DNA of 64,000 nucleotides, from positions 23,683 through 87,682 of the forward strand of contig JASWJB010000186.1 of the NCBI GenBank assembly GCA_032433595.1, given 5' to 3'. Positions within the stretch are counted from its first letter, which is position 1. Every line of letters begins with the position of its first letter. The translations under genes and the position numbers were made by a program. Origin of the DNA: Conoideocrella luteorostrata (Eukaryota; Ascomycota; Sordariomycetes; Hypocreales; Clavicipitaceae). The notes beneath the pieces are model-generated. The model was given only the letters and a program-made list of their open reading frames with translations, ran no database searches and was not told where the DNA came from. This document shows positions 1 through 11,294 of this stretch, piece after piece.

Positions 1-1207
1 TCCCACTCAACCTGGCTGAAAAGTTGCGCCACGCGCGTTCTCTTCCCGTCTTGAGTCAATGAGTTTGTTCTAGGCCATCTGCCAGCCATTACCATGCCGC
101 CCCCTGGCACACACATTTGCCACACAAAGCCACTGCCGGGAGAGCTTGTCTATTACTCCGTATTGATCGAAGACTGCTAGGAGTGGGAGGGGTGCTAGGA
201 GGGCTCGGAGTGCTGGGGGTTCGGGTCAAGATTTGCGGACAGGAAACTGAGCTCCAGATTCCACCCCGTGGCAAGGAATTCGGCCCTCTGGCGGCTTTAG
301 GAAGTTGATTTGCAAAAAAAGCGGAAATATCCTCTTGGGAAGAGATCTACCCAAACCTGATACAATAGCTAGTTAGTCTTTTAGTTTTCCGCTCTGGCCT
401 TTTAGCCGTGCCGGCCCGCCTGGTCTTTGGCCGATGGGAAAAGCCCCACAAGTCCACTTCGTGCAAGTATGTCCCTGGACTGACTATGTCTGTCTGAAGC
501 AAACTGCCTGGGTTCCAAGGTGTTTAACCCCAGCTAGCTTGAGTTTCTTTCCCACCGCGTTCGAGGCCATAGCATATCACTCTGTTGCCCAGCCATCATA
601 CATTTTACACATCATTATGAGGCGCCCCCCTCCCCCGGGGCAGCATCTGTAGTAGTGCTGTGATACACTCGGCTTTCTGCTTAGCCCAGTCTGGAAGCCC
701 AGTTCTCGGTAAGCCGAATCACAGCCTTAACGGAACGGCCAACCAAGCCAGGGCATTCCATTCCCGTGTGGCGTTCGAGTTGGTGGTGGTGGTGGTGGTG
801 GGTATGCTTGTGTGTGTGTGAGTGTACCTGTGTCTGCATGTGTGTTCTGTGTGCGTACGTACGTAATTCTGTGTTATGTATTTGTATCAAATGTGTGGTT
901 CTTTGGTGGAGGCCACAGACGTTCAAATCCGACTCTGGGCCTCTCCTACCACTTCCTCCATTAGTCGGTAATTGCCTACCAGTCCGGTTTCCTGCATCGC
1001 GGATGTAACGTCAATGACGCGGAAGGCAAGACCATTCCCCCCACGGGTTGGTATATATATGCACATGTGCACCATCTGCTTTGTTATCGGGTAAAATCCA
1101 CTCAACATAAACACTCGCCGGATGCAAGTTCTCGAGCACGAACCCAACGAGAGGAGAGACACGAAGAAGAGAACTTGGCCCGCGGCGGCCAGCGGGTTGC
1201 ACAAATT
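1..1207. other. Gene-free 5' flank with simple repeats
   Basis: No convincing coding region is seen. It holds a (TGG)n tract at about 780-800 followed by a TG-rich tract to about 860, and a TACTCCGTA half-palindrome at 154-162. A TATATATATG stretch near 1051-1060 lies about 150 bases before the NmrA-like start codon and could be its TATA element, but this is a guess from position alone. Confidence 0.6.
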
Positions 1208-2356
1208 ATGATGCGCATTGCCGTCGCAGGTGGAGGAGGACTTGGATACCTGCTGGCTCTGCAACTATCGCAGGCGGCAAATGCATACAACGTCGTCGTT
1301 TTATCAAGATCTGTTGGGCTACCCAATTTCATTTCCGGAGGTTGGGCTGCGATGTTAATGTAAAGCAGGAAAGACCCGAATTCGGCCAGCTCGACGTTCA
1401 ACTCCACGTTATCGACTATAGTAATGAAGCCAGTTTGACCTTTGCCCTCCAGGGCGTGGATCTGGCCATATCAACCATATCGGGTACGGAACAACTCAGC
1501 CTTATCAACGCCGCTGGTCGTGCTCGGGTCCGTGTTTTTGTGCCGTCTGAATTCGAGGGAAGTTTAAGCAAGCGGCCATCGCAGCATAATGACCCTTTAG
1601 ACCGTGGATCAGTTGCAGCCATTGCTCTATTGAAGCATTGGGAGAGCACATCGCGCATGAGATATACCGTCTTCACGTGTGGCATCTTTATGGAGCGCTT
1701 TCATCCCTATGGGCTAGGATATCTTAACATCGGCTATGGCAGCGGCGTTTCTGCCGCGGGCGACTACCTTCTCGACATCAATCACAATACAGCCGAGTAC
1801 GCGGCCGTAAATTCGAAAGGACACACGGTGCGAGTATGCCTGACCTCGGTATACGATGTGGTGCGCTTCATCGTAGCGGCCATCGATTTGGGCCCACGAA
1901 ATTGGCCGCACGAATTCACCATGAGGGGGGACAGGATGTCGGTTGAAGAAGTTGTCAGGACCTGCAGTCGTGTCAGGAACGGTAAGGCGCCATCCATGGC
2001 AAGAGAAGCCACGGCAAGGGACGTCGGACTGGAGATCCATCAAAGCGCTTCCCCTCCCTCCCCGCCCAGCGCCGCCGTCTCGAGAATTTTCTTAGCAATT
2101 TTTTACTAACTGTGAACGGTCAGTCCCTTTCAATCATTACCCGCGGGCGGCCGCCGACTTGCAATCGTATTTATCCTATTACAACCAAGCCGACCACAGC
2201 AAGGCAGCATACTATCAACGGCTAATCGCCACAACGAACGGACGCTACGATTTTAGCAAGGCATCGTTAAATGAGGCCCTGGAAAAGAATAGCCAGGGGG
2301 GGTTTCAGGCAATGACTCTGGCTCGCTGGCTCACATATATTGCACAGTCGTTATGA
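1208..2356 (+). CDS. NmrA-like NAD(P)-binding reductase
   Basis: Exons 1208-1312, 1369-1981 and 2124-2356 join in phase to give 316 residues, the usual length for fungal NmrA-like/isoflavone-reductase-like proteins. The N terminus has a beta strand followed by a glycine-rich dinucleotide loop (VAGGGGLG, residues about 6-13). It is followed by the family blocks ISTISG, FVPSEFEG and a C-terminal YDVVRFIVAAID helix region. These proteins are atypical short-chain dehydrogenases, acting as NAD(P)-linked reductases of small metabolites or as redox sensors; the substrate cannot be read from sequence. Intron 1 (56 bp) uses the weak donor GTTGGG. Intron 2 (142 bp) has donor GTAAGG and a perfect TACTAAC branch site 13 bases before its CAG. 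Two ATGs are adjacent at 1208 and 1211; either could start. No partner gene lies beside it, so a role in a metabolite cluster is not supported. Confidence 0.9.
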
Positions 2357-3631
2357 GCCAAGAAAAGGAGGAGCAATGCCGCTTTCTGCCCCTGCAAAAT
2401 TTGCTCGTCTTTGCTTTCCTGGGATGTTTGGTTTTGGCGACGAAACTGTGGTATATACATACACGCACACACGCACACAGGCGGACAGAATATGAGCATT
2501 TGGATGGCGTTCGGATTGTGCGATTGCTTAATTAAAAACGACCTACGGAGTAGGAATATTGGATACCCATTTCTTTTTTGTCTTTCCTTGCTCTCTTTCT
2601 AGGGTGGATATGGATGGCTGGATAACGCTTGCTCGGCAAGGGAAGGTGAGTAGGCGTGTCGGCGCAGGGCAAGGGCAATCGTGGGCAATTGCTCCTTCCG
2701 CAGGAAAAAAAGTTATGCAGGTGGCACGCACACGGAGTAAGTAGGTAGTTACAAAGGTATTGGCATGATTGAGCATGGTCCACCACGTCAAGGGACGGCA
2801 AGAGTCGGACTACAGTTGTAGACGCACAACCCAACCCAAACCAACGCCCCTCCCCGAAAAAGTTCAATCCATCGACCGCTGTCCAATGCGTCTCGCCCAA
2901 ACCTTTGTGACCGTCAACTGTCGACACCACCACAGCCTAGAATTGGCCCGCCTTGCACGTCACTCCACACAATTCGCCACGATGCTTCGCAAATGTCGTG
3001 TGCGCTTGCGGGAGCAGCCGCTGCACGTTGACTGTTGCCAGATATTTTCCGAGCTGCAGGCACGGCTACTGATGCAACCGAGTGATTTGGAGAGTGCTTG
3101 CGTTGGTATTAAGTTTGCGCGAACACCTAACGAGTGTTGCGCGTATGAGGTACCGTTTTGATAGCAGGCTGCACCTACATACCTGGGTACACAATCAGAC
3201 TCCACTCCGCCCGCGGGACAAATAGCTACGACAAGCCGCTCGACATCATCGAACTGGTGACGGTTGAAACGCTTGTCATTATTTCTACAGTAGCGGGCCG
3301 GCTGTTTCAATCTCAAGAGTTAAATGAGCGTTTGCCTGGCACTGTTGACGCGCTTGCCAAGAGCCTCTGCTGTTGAATCGGATTTACAAGGCCCTCTCTT
3401 GGACGACTACATTAATTATTCCGATACCAAATCTGCTCCTATTTCACCCCTGAAGTATATGTGTTGAAGTATTCCGCCTCTTCCCATTGGGGGGTTTTCC
3501 CGGACGCCTAAGGAGTTTTCATCAAGCTACTCACCCCCAAGTATTGTGCAAGTAGTGCAAAATAGTGCATACGCATCCACACATACATACACAAGCACCC
3601 GCGTTGATATGCATACATAAATGGTGCCCTC
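2357..3631. other. Intergenic region between convergent genes
   Basis: This is the 3' side of both neighbouring genes. It carries half-palindromes TACGGAGTA at 2544-2552 and a close variant at 2731-2739. The 130-codon and 118-codon open frames here overlap each other on opposite strands and show no recognisable domain. I see no gene in it. Confidence 0.55.
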
Positions 3632-5426
3632 TTAGGCATCCTCGTCCGGCTTCTCTCCTTCAGGGTCGAACTGCTCACCAAACTCGCTAACTATCCACAA
3701 GCAAAACTGCTCCCACTCAATTTGCCACTCCTTCAGTCTCTGGGCTTTGACGCCGCCGCCCAGGCTGGCTTGTCGAATCTCGTTGGCCCATTGGGCAGCA
3801 TCCTGGTCTTCGAAAGCGGCCCATCGAACGCTGTTCTCGGCCAAGCTCCCAAGACCGGCCAGCCCAAGATTGTCCCAGCCCTGGAGCGCTTGCCAGAAGT
3901 CATGGGACATTCCTGAGGTGTCCTGGCCAAGCATGGCAGGATCGTCGTTGCAAAGACAGCAGACGACCCCGCGGGAGAGCAACGACGGCAACGGATGAGC
4001 CATCACAGAGCCACATAGCCGCAGTACTTCGTTTGAAATAGGACACGACTCGACAAGTATTTTTTTCTCTTTGACCATATCAATCAGTAATGGGTGTTTG
4101 TACAAACTATAGGCGTGGCCAATACGTCTGGTTCCGAGCAAGATTGCGTCAAATAGGTTACTGTCTGTGCTGTTTCCGTCGCCAAGTGTCTCTCCTGCGT
4201 GGAAGAAAAAGGGAATGTTGACGCCTTCTTGTGAGCACTGCTTTCGGAACCAGAAAAGCTCCGGCAATACGTCTGCTAACGGCTTTCCGAAGTCCTCTGG
4301 CCCAACCAAGTCGTAGCCGGCGATCAAATGTGGAAACTCCAGCTTTGTTGTGATGCAGTGGTCCATGCTCTCAATCATCGGTCTGGTGTCGACGCTGCGC
4401 AGGGTGGTCCAGATCGTGGTCAGGCCCCAGAAGCCGTTGCCTTGGGGAGATGCCTTGAACTTGGCAACTTCTTCTTCAATAACTTGGAACATGTGGCTAT
4501 AATCCTCTTCAGGCTCCTCCTTTCGATCACGGCAGTAATTCAATCCCCACGTAAATCTAGGCATATAAATTAGTGTCGATACCTTTTGCCCGGTAGACGT
4601 TCAGCACATACCTTAGCTCAACCCAGTTGACACCGTCTGATTTTAGCTGGCTCATGAGCCGTTGTAGAAAAGAGCGAAAGATGGGCTCGTAGTGAATGAT
4701 TGTATCGACGACGACGAAGCACTTTGCAAATTTTCGCCAGATTGCATCGATGCCATGGTGCTGCTCATGACTATCCACCATGGACAAGGTGCATCGGTTT
4801 TTGAGCCACTGAAGAAATCCTTGTCTGCCTCCATCAGGAAATGCACCCGCCGCTTTTGTAAGAAGAATGAAAGACTCGGTCTTGTACGAATCTTCCCAGA
4901 TGGAACCTTCGGTTCTCTCCTTGGCTTTGTAACGGAAGCTCATGGCTGCATTCTCCAGAGCATCCTTGCTGTTGAGCGGCCTGTCGCTCGACATGTGCAT
5001 TCCGGGAGTCTTGATAAGCACGTCAAGAAGAAAATCAAAGTCAACCATAGCATCCATGTGGGAATGCAATAGGCAGCCCTTGGGCATGCGCCGCACAATC
5101 TGCCAAAGCTTGGTATTTTCCATGCGCTCCTTGGCCATGGTGAACATCATGCCAGGAAAGATGGCTTGATGAGAGTTCCGAGCCAGGTCCTCCTCGACAT
5201 CTGCTGTCCAAACGGTTTTTGCCTCATGATTGCGAATACTGTCTACAATGGTGCAGGCCCTCTTGGCAATTGGCGACAAAGACTTCCTGAAAGATGCATC
5301 CGAACGAGTAGTCTTCTCCTGAATGATGAGGTTTGCACGGCCCGCCATGTACTGCTGAATGAAGGGATCTGAGGCCGAGGGAATATCCTGGGAGATTTCA
5401 TCCCATACATCATTGGGCATTGCCAT
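3632..5426 (-). CDS. Adenosine deaminase-related protein, ADA2/CECR1 (ADGF) type
   Basis: Exons 5426-4612 and 4556-3632 join in phase (AG|A, Arg) across a 55-bp intron with donor GTATGT, an ACTAAT branch and a CTAG acceptor, giving 579 residues. Metal and catalytic blocks of the adenosine deaminase TIM barrel appear in order: HSHMDA (HxH zinc ligands), FFFHAGET (His and catalytic Glu), RIGHAYSL, SCPISN and NDDPAM (aspartate ligand region). The family hydrolyses adenosine or related nucleosides to the inosine form plus ammonia. Length and the long N-terminal helical part match the CECR1/ADGF branch, not the 350-residue classical enzyme. Unlike animal ADGFs it shows no signal peptide, so a cytosolic protein is inferred. 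Substrate preference is not certain, since fungal members of this branch are poorly characterised. Confidence 0.92.
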
Positions 5427-5877
5427 ATTCGGATGATGGTGTGTATGAAATGCCGGGGGTCAGAATGATTGCGTGCGTATGTTGATGCGTCGGTGCGGTT
5501 GGTACAATCTGATAAAGCTGAGGATGGTCCGGAAAAAATGACAGCGGTTCGAGGGCTGACAGTCCAATAAGAAAAAGCAGTAGTTACCTCGCTTCGGTCA
5601 CCACCGATCAATTATTCCGCAATATGACGGATTGGGTTATTTTCTCTTTCTCTTTTGGGTCAGGCGCGGCCTCCTCCGGCAGCGTTGGCAAAAGTCCTCG
5701 GCGTTCGGACGGCAAGGCTGGCGGCGTGGCTTGTCATTCAATATGTGCCCGGTCGGTCGTGTGTACAATATTGCATGTACGTACCGTTTACTCCGTACGC
5801 TGAAGGAGAAAATGTAGCTGCCCATGTAGTGAGGTGTGGTGTCATTATGGCGGGGTGATGGGCTCTGGTGGGCTCTG

Positions 5878-5936
5878 ATGGGCAGCGATGGGCAGCGATG
5901 GGCAGCGATGGGCGGTGATGGGCGGTGATGGGCGGC
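5878..5936. repeat. Tandem decamer minisatellite
   Basis: Units of the form GATGGGCAGC then GATGGGCGGT follow one another about six times, preceded by degenerate TGGGCTCTGA-like units. Seen directly; no function inferred. Confidence 0.8.
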
Positions 5937-6249
5937 GGCCAGGGCAAGTGACGACATGGCAGCGGGCGGGCAAGCGAGCAAGGCGACTGCGGTTGCGGGG
6001 TAGCTTCGCCTCACGTGATGCTGAGGATTACTCTGGCATGAGGATTCTCAGCGATGTTAGGGCTGGAGCATCCTCCGTCGTTGGTCTGCTATCTTCTCTT
6101 GATTGTCTCGGATGAAGGCATTGACTAACTAGCTCACTGCCTACTATGTGTGTTCGTAGGATCCCTTATCCAATACCGCCGCATTGCACCATAGTCATCA
6201 CCTGTCAAACCTTGGAACGCGGACCGGGCTTCGACCAACCAACCAACCC

Positions 6250-6283
6250 CATCCATCCATCCATCCATCCGTCCGTCCGTCCA
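6250..6283. repeat. Tetranucleotide microsatellite (CATC then CGTC)
   Basis: Consecutive CATC units change to CGTC units and back. Seen directly; ordinary slippage-type repeat. Confidence 0.8.
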
Positions 6284-7358
6284 TCCCCAGTGAACATAGC
6301 TCGGAACTTGGTCCGTTGGTTCAACACGAACTTTCTCTACGGAGTACTCCGTACTTGTATTAACTTCATATTGTAAGTTTTCGTCAGCCATCATGAGCCG
6401 AGACCCCGGACGGTATCGTACGCACCCTTGACCACTTCCCCTCTCCCCCCTAGCTCCCTCAACACCATCAACACCGTGCAACCTATCAGGGAACAGAGTG
6501 GCCTTCTCCACAAATGTTGACGACTGGTCCATTTGCCCTTCGCGCAGCCGCAAACCACGCCACCAAGGGGATTCACTCTGTTGTTGGTCAGGTCCATCGT
6601 CACGTTCGGCACCATCTCGCCTTGAATAGTCAGGAACTCAACCTGGTAGCTCGACAATGTGCGAAGCTTCGGTCATCTCATTTGAAGGCGACCCTGTTAA
6701 GCCTGTGTGCTGGCCTCAGACCAGGTAATCTTGACTCCTTCTAATGGCCCGATCCTTCCCAAACTACCGGTAGTTAGCGTCCAGACCGTCTTTTCCACCA
6801 CTCAATCACTTCCCGCTTGACTCTCCTTCGTCACATGCGGCACAAATCACAGAGCCACATCACCATCCGGCGCTTACAGCCCAAGCTGCCAAGCTGTCCA
6901 CCCGTTGAGCTGCAGGAACATGCCTCGTCTTTCGTTGGTTTCTTGTAGAAAAGTGATCTAGGGAAAGCAGCTCATTGCCGCTTTAGGTATAACTCAATGC
7001 AATCCTTGCCTCGATGGGAAGTCGGCTTCGACCAACCGCAGGTGAGGTACGGATCGTTTTTGGTGAAGACGAAGTCATGAATGCACGTTGGTGACGAGTG
7101 ATCATGGCTGCATGGATGTTGGCTGATGTGAATCAGTAAAGTGCGCGATATTGGCTTATGCGAATCATTACACTGCTCAATGTATGGTTAATCTGACATC
7201 TTTCGTGTGCATCGAACTCATTTGGTTCGCCTTACAAAAAGCCTGTCTCGCCCACAACCAATGTGTCTTGTAGATGTGTGGCATATCACCTCAAAGTATC
7301 ATCCATCTTCAAATACAGTACACCCACACCGAGGCACACTTATCAAAGACATACAAAA

Positions 7359-7838
7359 ATGATGGTCTATCATCTCTTCGCTCTCCTGCCCGTCGCGGCA
7401 GCTGTAGCCCTACCTCGTGCCCAAATTTCTACGGCCGGGTTTGTCCCTCCCAACATGTGCTGCTTCACCCTCCACGATTCCTCCTCTGGTCAAATTGTGA
7501 AGCAGACAAAGGAGGACGGCTACCTCACGCTCGCTGGCGACAACCCCGACGGATGGTATTGCACTAACATCTCCGACCAGAAAAATATAATCTGGGATAT
7601 TTCCAACAGTGCTTGCTTCATCAACCCTGATAAGGCGTTGCAGTGTCTTGACCCAATTCCAGGGAACGATGCGTTCAATTTACAGCACTCCGGAGAAGGC
7701 GTCCTAGTTGCTGTGAATGGCAGGACGGACTTTAATGTCTGCGGGGATAGGATTTTCAATACTGATAAAAGTGGTTGCCGGGCGGTGAAGCTGAAAGCAT
7801 CAGGACTACAAGGCACTTGTGGGAACGTCATGGGTTGA
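7359..7838 (+). CDS. Small secreted cysteine-rich protein, 8 Cys
   Basis: A single exon of 159 codons. The ATG at 7359 (followed by another at 7362) opens a classic signal peptide: a short N part, then the hydrophobic run HLFALLPVAAAVA, then a likely cleavage near ALPRA-Q around residue 21. The mature part of about 138 residues has eight cysteines (a CC pair near residue 33, then six singles), enough for four disulfides. It has one NIS sequon and no membrane segment. The frame stays open upstream of 7359, but a start there would bury the signal peptide. I do not recognise a named family. Size, secretion and cysteine content fit fungal small secreted proteins, some of which are effectors, but nothing here shows a host-directed role. 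It lies convergent with the acyl-CoA dehydrogenase gene, with 252 bp between stop codons. Confidence 0.75.
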   Translation: MMVYHLFALLPVAAAVALPRAQISTAGFVPPNMCCFTLHDSSSGQIVKQTKEDGYLTLAGDNPDGWYCTNISDQKNIIWDISNSACFINPDKALQCLDPIPGNDAFNLQHSGEGVLVAVNGRTDFNVCGDRIFNTDKSGCRAVKLKASGLQGTCGNVMG

Positions 7839-8090
7839 TCAATAGGGACATTTGGATGCAGTTGATTGCGAGACGTGGCTATGGATGGTTCTCTCGGTTT
7901 AGAGTTGATGATGCCAAGTGCTTATGCTTAACGTGCTCTGACAAGCTCTCTACTTGACACGCAAATAAACACACATATATGAATCCATATTCAGTGAAAC
8001 ATCGCGCCGAATAATAATTGCAAAGTAGTCCTTCTTCCCAAGATTTAGACCAGGGCATGTTCCCAGAAACTGTTAAGCGCAATTTAACAA

Positions 8091-10178
8091 TCACAATTTT
8101 GCACCCACTTCATCCCCCGCAACACCATACACAATGCCCAAGTCCCTCCTCAGCTCATCCTTCATGCCCCCCTTCTTCCTCTTCACCACCTCACCCTTGT
8201 CCTCCAAGAACCTCACAAAAATCTCCCAGGCCGCCACATTTCCGTCACTCCCGGTATCCACATAGAGCAACAGCCCGGCAATGATATCCCCCGCCGCCCA
8301 CACCACTTCTCTCGCCTCGCCCATCAGCTCCGCCTGAGACGTGCTCTCCAGGCGATATTTCAAAGCGCTCCACTTCCCCAAGGGATCCCAACCGCCCGGC
8401 TTGTCGACTCTCCCCTTGAAGCCGCTCGCCTTCTTGACAAACTCATCCATGGCCGCGATGCTATCTGCCCCTCCGCGGGGGTGCTTCAGAGCTCTAATCA
8501 GATCCGTGCACAGGACATCCGTTGTTCCCTCCCAGATGGGCAGGACGCATGTATCGCGGAAGATTCTCGAAATGTTGAGGTACTCCTGCTCTTCGTTGTA
8601 CAGGTAGCCTACTCCACCGAGAGATTCCATGCAGGAGAAGAGCAAGGAGACACTGGGCTTGCAGACATATGCCTTGGCGAGCTGTGTCATGACGCGGAGG
8701 AGAGGCTCGACAAGTCTTTTTTGCGGGGTGAGCACCTCCAACACAGGTGATTTTCGAGTGTTGCCGGGATGTTCAGACACGCCGAGGATGTAGGACGTGA
8801 AAAAGGTTAGGAGCATGAGGCGGCGATACTCGGCTGACAGGTTTGCCAAGGTCCTCATGTGTAAGGGGCTGTCGATCAGTCTCATTCTTGCTCTGTTTCC
8901 AGCGCCGACCTCACGAACGAGTGCGTATGCTCGTGCGATGGCTAGACCTCGGCCGACGCCGCCTACTGCCGCAACGGCCGAGTGTACTCTTGTTAGAGTC
9001 AGGACGGTGCTGATTTCGTGGATGCCGCGTCCTTCTTGGCCAATCATCCAGCCGCGCATGTTCTCGAGGACCAGCTCCGCCGTGGGGAGAGACTGCGTGC
9101 CAAACTTGTTTTTGAGGCGTTGGATGCGTACGCCGTTGAGGGAACGTCCGTTTTCTGTAGGTTCGCCCGTGAGAGTCCTGGCGTCGGGGTCGTGCTTGCG
9201 CATGGGAGCGAGGAATGTGCTGAGACCGCCGGCCGAGGTGCGAGCCAGGAGAACAGACATTTCCGAGTCGGTTGCACTGGAGAACCATTTGAAGCCGTTG
9301 ATGCTCCATGGTCCCAGGGCCACTTGGTCCTCTTTCGAGGCGATTCCCTTGGGCGCATCGGGCTGGTAAGTGGCAGTGGTTTCGGTGAGAGACACATCGC
9401 TCCCGCCGGTTCGTTCAGTCATCCACTGCCCGCTTGTCCAGGCATAACCTGGCTGGCGGGATGTAAGTCGTTTATAAGCACACTCGAAAGCCTTTTTCTC
9501 GTCAGCTGAAAGCGCAGCGCTCAACTTGGGGTTCGCGAGGTGCCGTCTCAGCAAGCAGGCAGCTCCATCCTGCATGGCAGACGGACAGCCAACGTTTGCG
9601 CCTGATCCAGTCCATAAGTGCGTTCTGAGGAACTGGAGAGGACGGGAATATGCGCCGTAGGGAGTGTCATAGCCAGTGGCGACCATTCTGTCCCGTCACG
9701 TCAGCGTCATTTTCTTCGTTCTATTACTTTTCTCGGGAACACATCTGTGACAAAGTTTTGGCAGTGATGTGTGTGTCTTACCCCTTAGACAGACCAAAGT
9801 CCTGCAAATTGCGCCATCCTTCGCCTGTTATGAGCTCGCCTGTCCACTGGCCAAATGCGCCACGTCCAGAGCCTTTCAGATAGGGCTTGTTGTGCTCCGC
9901 ATCTGTGACCCATCTGAATACTTGATCAGAGATGACGTCCCGCCCAAGGGAGGCAACTTCTGGCTCAGCACGGGAAATCACGTCCTGGGAGAGGAATACT
10001 ATTATCCGTCCGACCCGTATGTTAGTTCCTTGTATGAGATGTCCCCGGGGGCTCACCGGGGCGTTGCAGCAACCCACTTACACTTGAAGCATCTCTTGAA
10101 CGACTCATCGTCCAGCGCCTGGTTCTTCAAAACAGGGGCTTTCTGAAAGAAGCCTTTATCAGCACCAGACGGCTCCAT
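8091..10178 (-). CDS. Acyl-CoA dehydrogenase, AidB-like
   Basis: Three exons (10178-10082, 9998-9782, 9687-8091) join in phase to 636 residues. The introns are 83 bp (donor GTAAGT) and 94 bp (donor GTAAGA). The N terminus (to about residue 110) resembles the AidB N-terminal domain. The central flavoprotein fold is clear from WMTERTGGSDVS, the FAD/acyl-CoA-facing block of acyl-CoA dehydrogenases, then the KWFSSA stretch. The C-terminal helical domain holds ESLGGVGYLYNEE and PIWEGTTDVL. AidB-type proteins are FAD enzymes of this superfamily; bacterial AidB also binds DNA and responds to alkylation, while fungal homologues are usually annotated as acyl-CoA dehydrogenases. Large size (600+ residues, not about 400) supports the AidB branch. 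No obvious signal peptide or C-terminal SKL peroxisomal signal is visible (the end is GAKL). The electron acceptor and substrate are unknown. Confidence 0.93.
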
Positions 10179-11071
10179 GATGTGTATCTTTTAAAAAAGC
10201 ATTTGCCACTGTGTGTGACACACATACACACAAGACGGGACAAGCATGATTCTAATATACCAGCAGCTTAGTTAACTACCTACCTACCTGCCTACCTCCC
10301 TTCTACCTAGTACTCTCTGCATGGCGAGGTCACAGGGGCGGAGGTCGTTCCGCGGCTCTGTCAAAAGTGGCGTCTGGAGAAGAAGGGTGAAGGCCGAGGC
10401 AAACATGGTAACGAGGGGTGGGCACCTAGGTAAAATAAACCTTCAGCGGACTACGGAACCCGACAGACTAACTACTCCGTAGACGAGATGTGTTTGGACC
10501 TTTGTATGTGGAGTAGAATCGGCTAGCAGGAGGGGAGAGAGCGGCATTGACGTCGTACGTATTACTAGAGACTTATCGAGGGTTACCTATGTGCTGCCCC
10601 CCCTGCAACGGTTATGACGGATCGCTGAATGAATGCAAGATCTAGGAGCATGTGAGGTTAATTGCAAGGGGTGCGGTGGTATTCCGGTGTCATGCAATGT
10701 GGGCGGAATTAAGCACCAAGTCGATGGGGTGTGTTCGTCTGGTGGCTGCATCTGCAGGAAGTTGGAGGCTTGATCAATTAGAGTAGCTAGCAATATCTGC
10801 CGTCTTTGTACGGAGTAAACGTTTCGGTTAATTCCTGTCAGTCTTTTCAGCTTCGCCTATGAAATGAACAACGAAATGTTGAAACGCGCAATGCAATTGT
10901 CTCTCGCATCACATGACCTGTTCCACGCAACTCCGTTGGAGCATTGACCCGGTGTCAAGTAGACAAGCATTATCTATCCAATCAAAGCTCCGTCAGGCAC
11001 ATAACCCAGCTCCACTATCTCGCATCCACCTATTTAGTATCCTTTATTTCACCGACCCCTCAACGTACAAA
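10179..11071. other. Intergenic region upstream of acyl-CoA dehydrogenase and tRNA genes
   Basis: No gene seen. It has a run of CTAC units near 10276-10310 and half-palindromes TACTCCGTA at 10473-10481 and TACGGAGTA at 10809-10817. Confidence 0.55.
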
Positions 11072-11154
11072 GCTGCAGTCGTCTAGTGGTAAGGACATCA
11101 GTTTGTGGTTCAGTGAAATCACTGAAAACGGAGGTTCGATTCCTCCCTGTGGCA
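11072..11154 (+). tRNA. tRNA-His(GUG), intron-containing, copy 1
   Basis: The cloverleaf can be drawn by eye. The acceptor GCTGCAG pairs with CTGTGGC (two G-U pairs). The D arm is GTC...GAC, the anticodon stem is TCAGT/ACTGA, and the T arm is GGAGG-TTCGATT-CCTCC, with discriminator A at 11154. The anticodon loop begins TTGTGG, giving GTG at positions 34-36. The loop is 18 nt, not 7, so an 11-nt intron sits at the canonical site one base 3' of the anticodon. A T6 run at about 11159-11164 is the likely RNA polymerase III terminator. Confidence 0.95.
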
Positions 11155-11211
11155 CGTTATTTTTTCGCTCTCTGTTACAACGGATCGGCGAAGCAGCGCC
11201 CGTATTGTATC

Positions 11212-11294
11212 GCCATAGTCGTCTAGTGGTAAGGACATCAGTTTGTGGGAGCAGCAAAGCACTGGAAACCGAGGTTCGATTCCTCGCTGTGGCA
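11212..11294 (+). tRNA. tRNA-His(GUG), intron-containing, copy 2
   Basis: This is a second copy 57 bp downstream in the same orientation. The acceptor is GCCATAG/CTGTGGC, the D arm matches copy 1, the anticodon stem is TCAGT/ACTGG with a terminal T-G pair, and the T arm is CGAGG-TTCGATT-CCTCG. The anticodon is GTG, again with an 11-nt intron, but the intron sequence is unrelated to that of copy 1. A long T run starting about 11304 would terminate RNA polymerase III. Confidence 0.95.

Larger units (their letters stand above)
5427..7358. other. Intergenic region with tandem repeats
   Basis: No gene recognised. It contains a degenerate tandem decamer (GATGGGCAGC/GATGGGCGGT, about six units) at about 5878-5936, a CATC/CGTC tetranucleotide run at about 6250-6283, and the full 16-base palindrome TACGGAGTACTCCGTA at 6338-6353. 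The right end is the promoter of the secreted protein gene. Confidence 0.55.
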
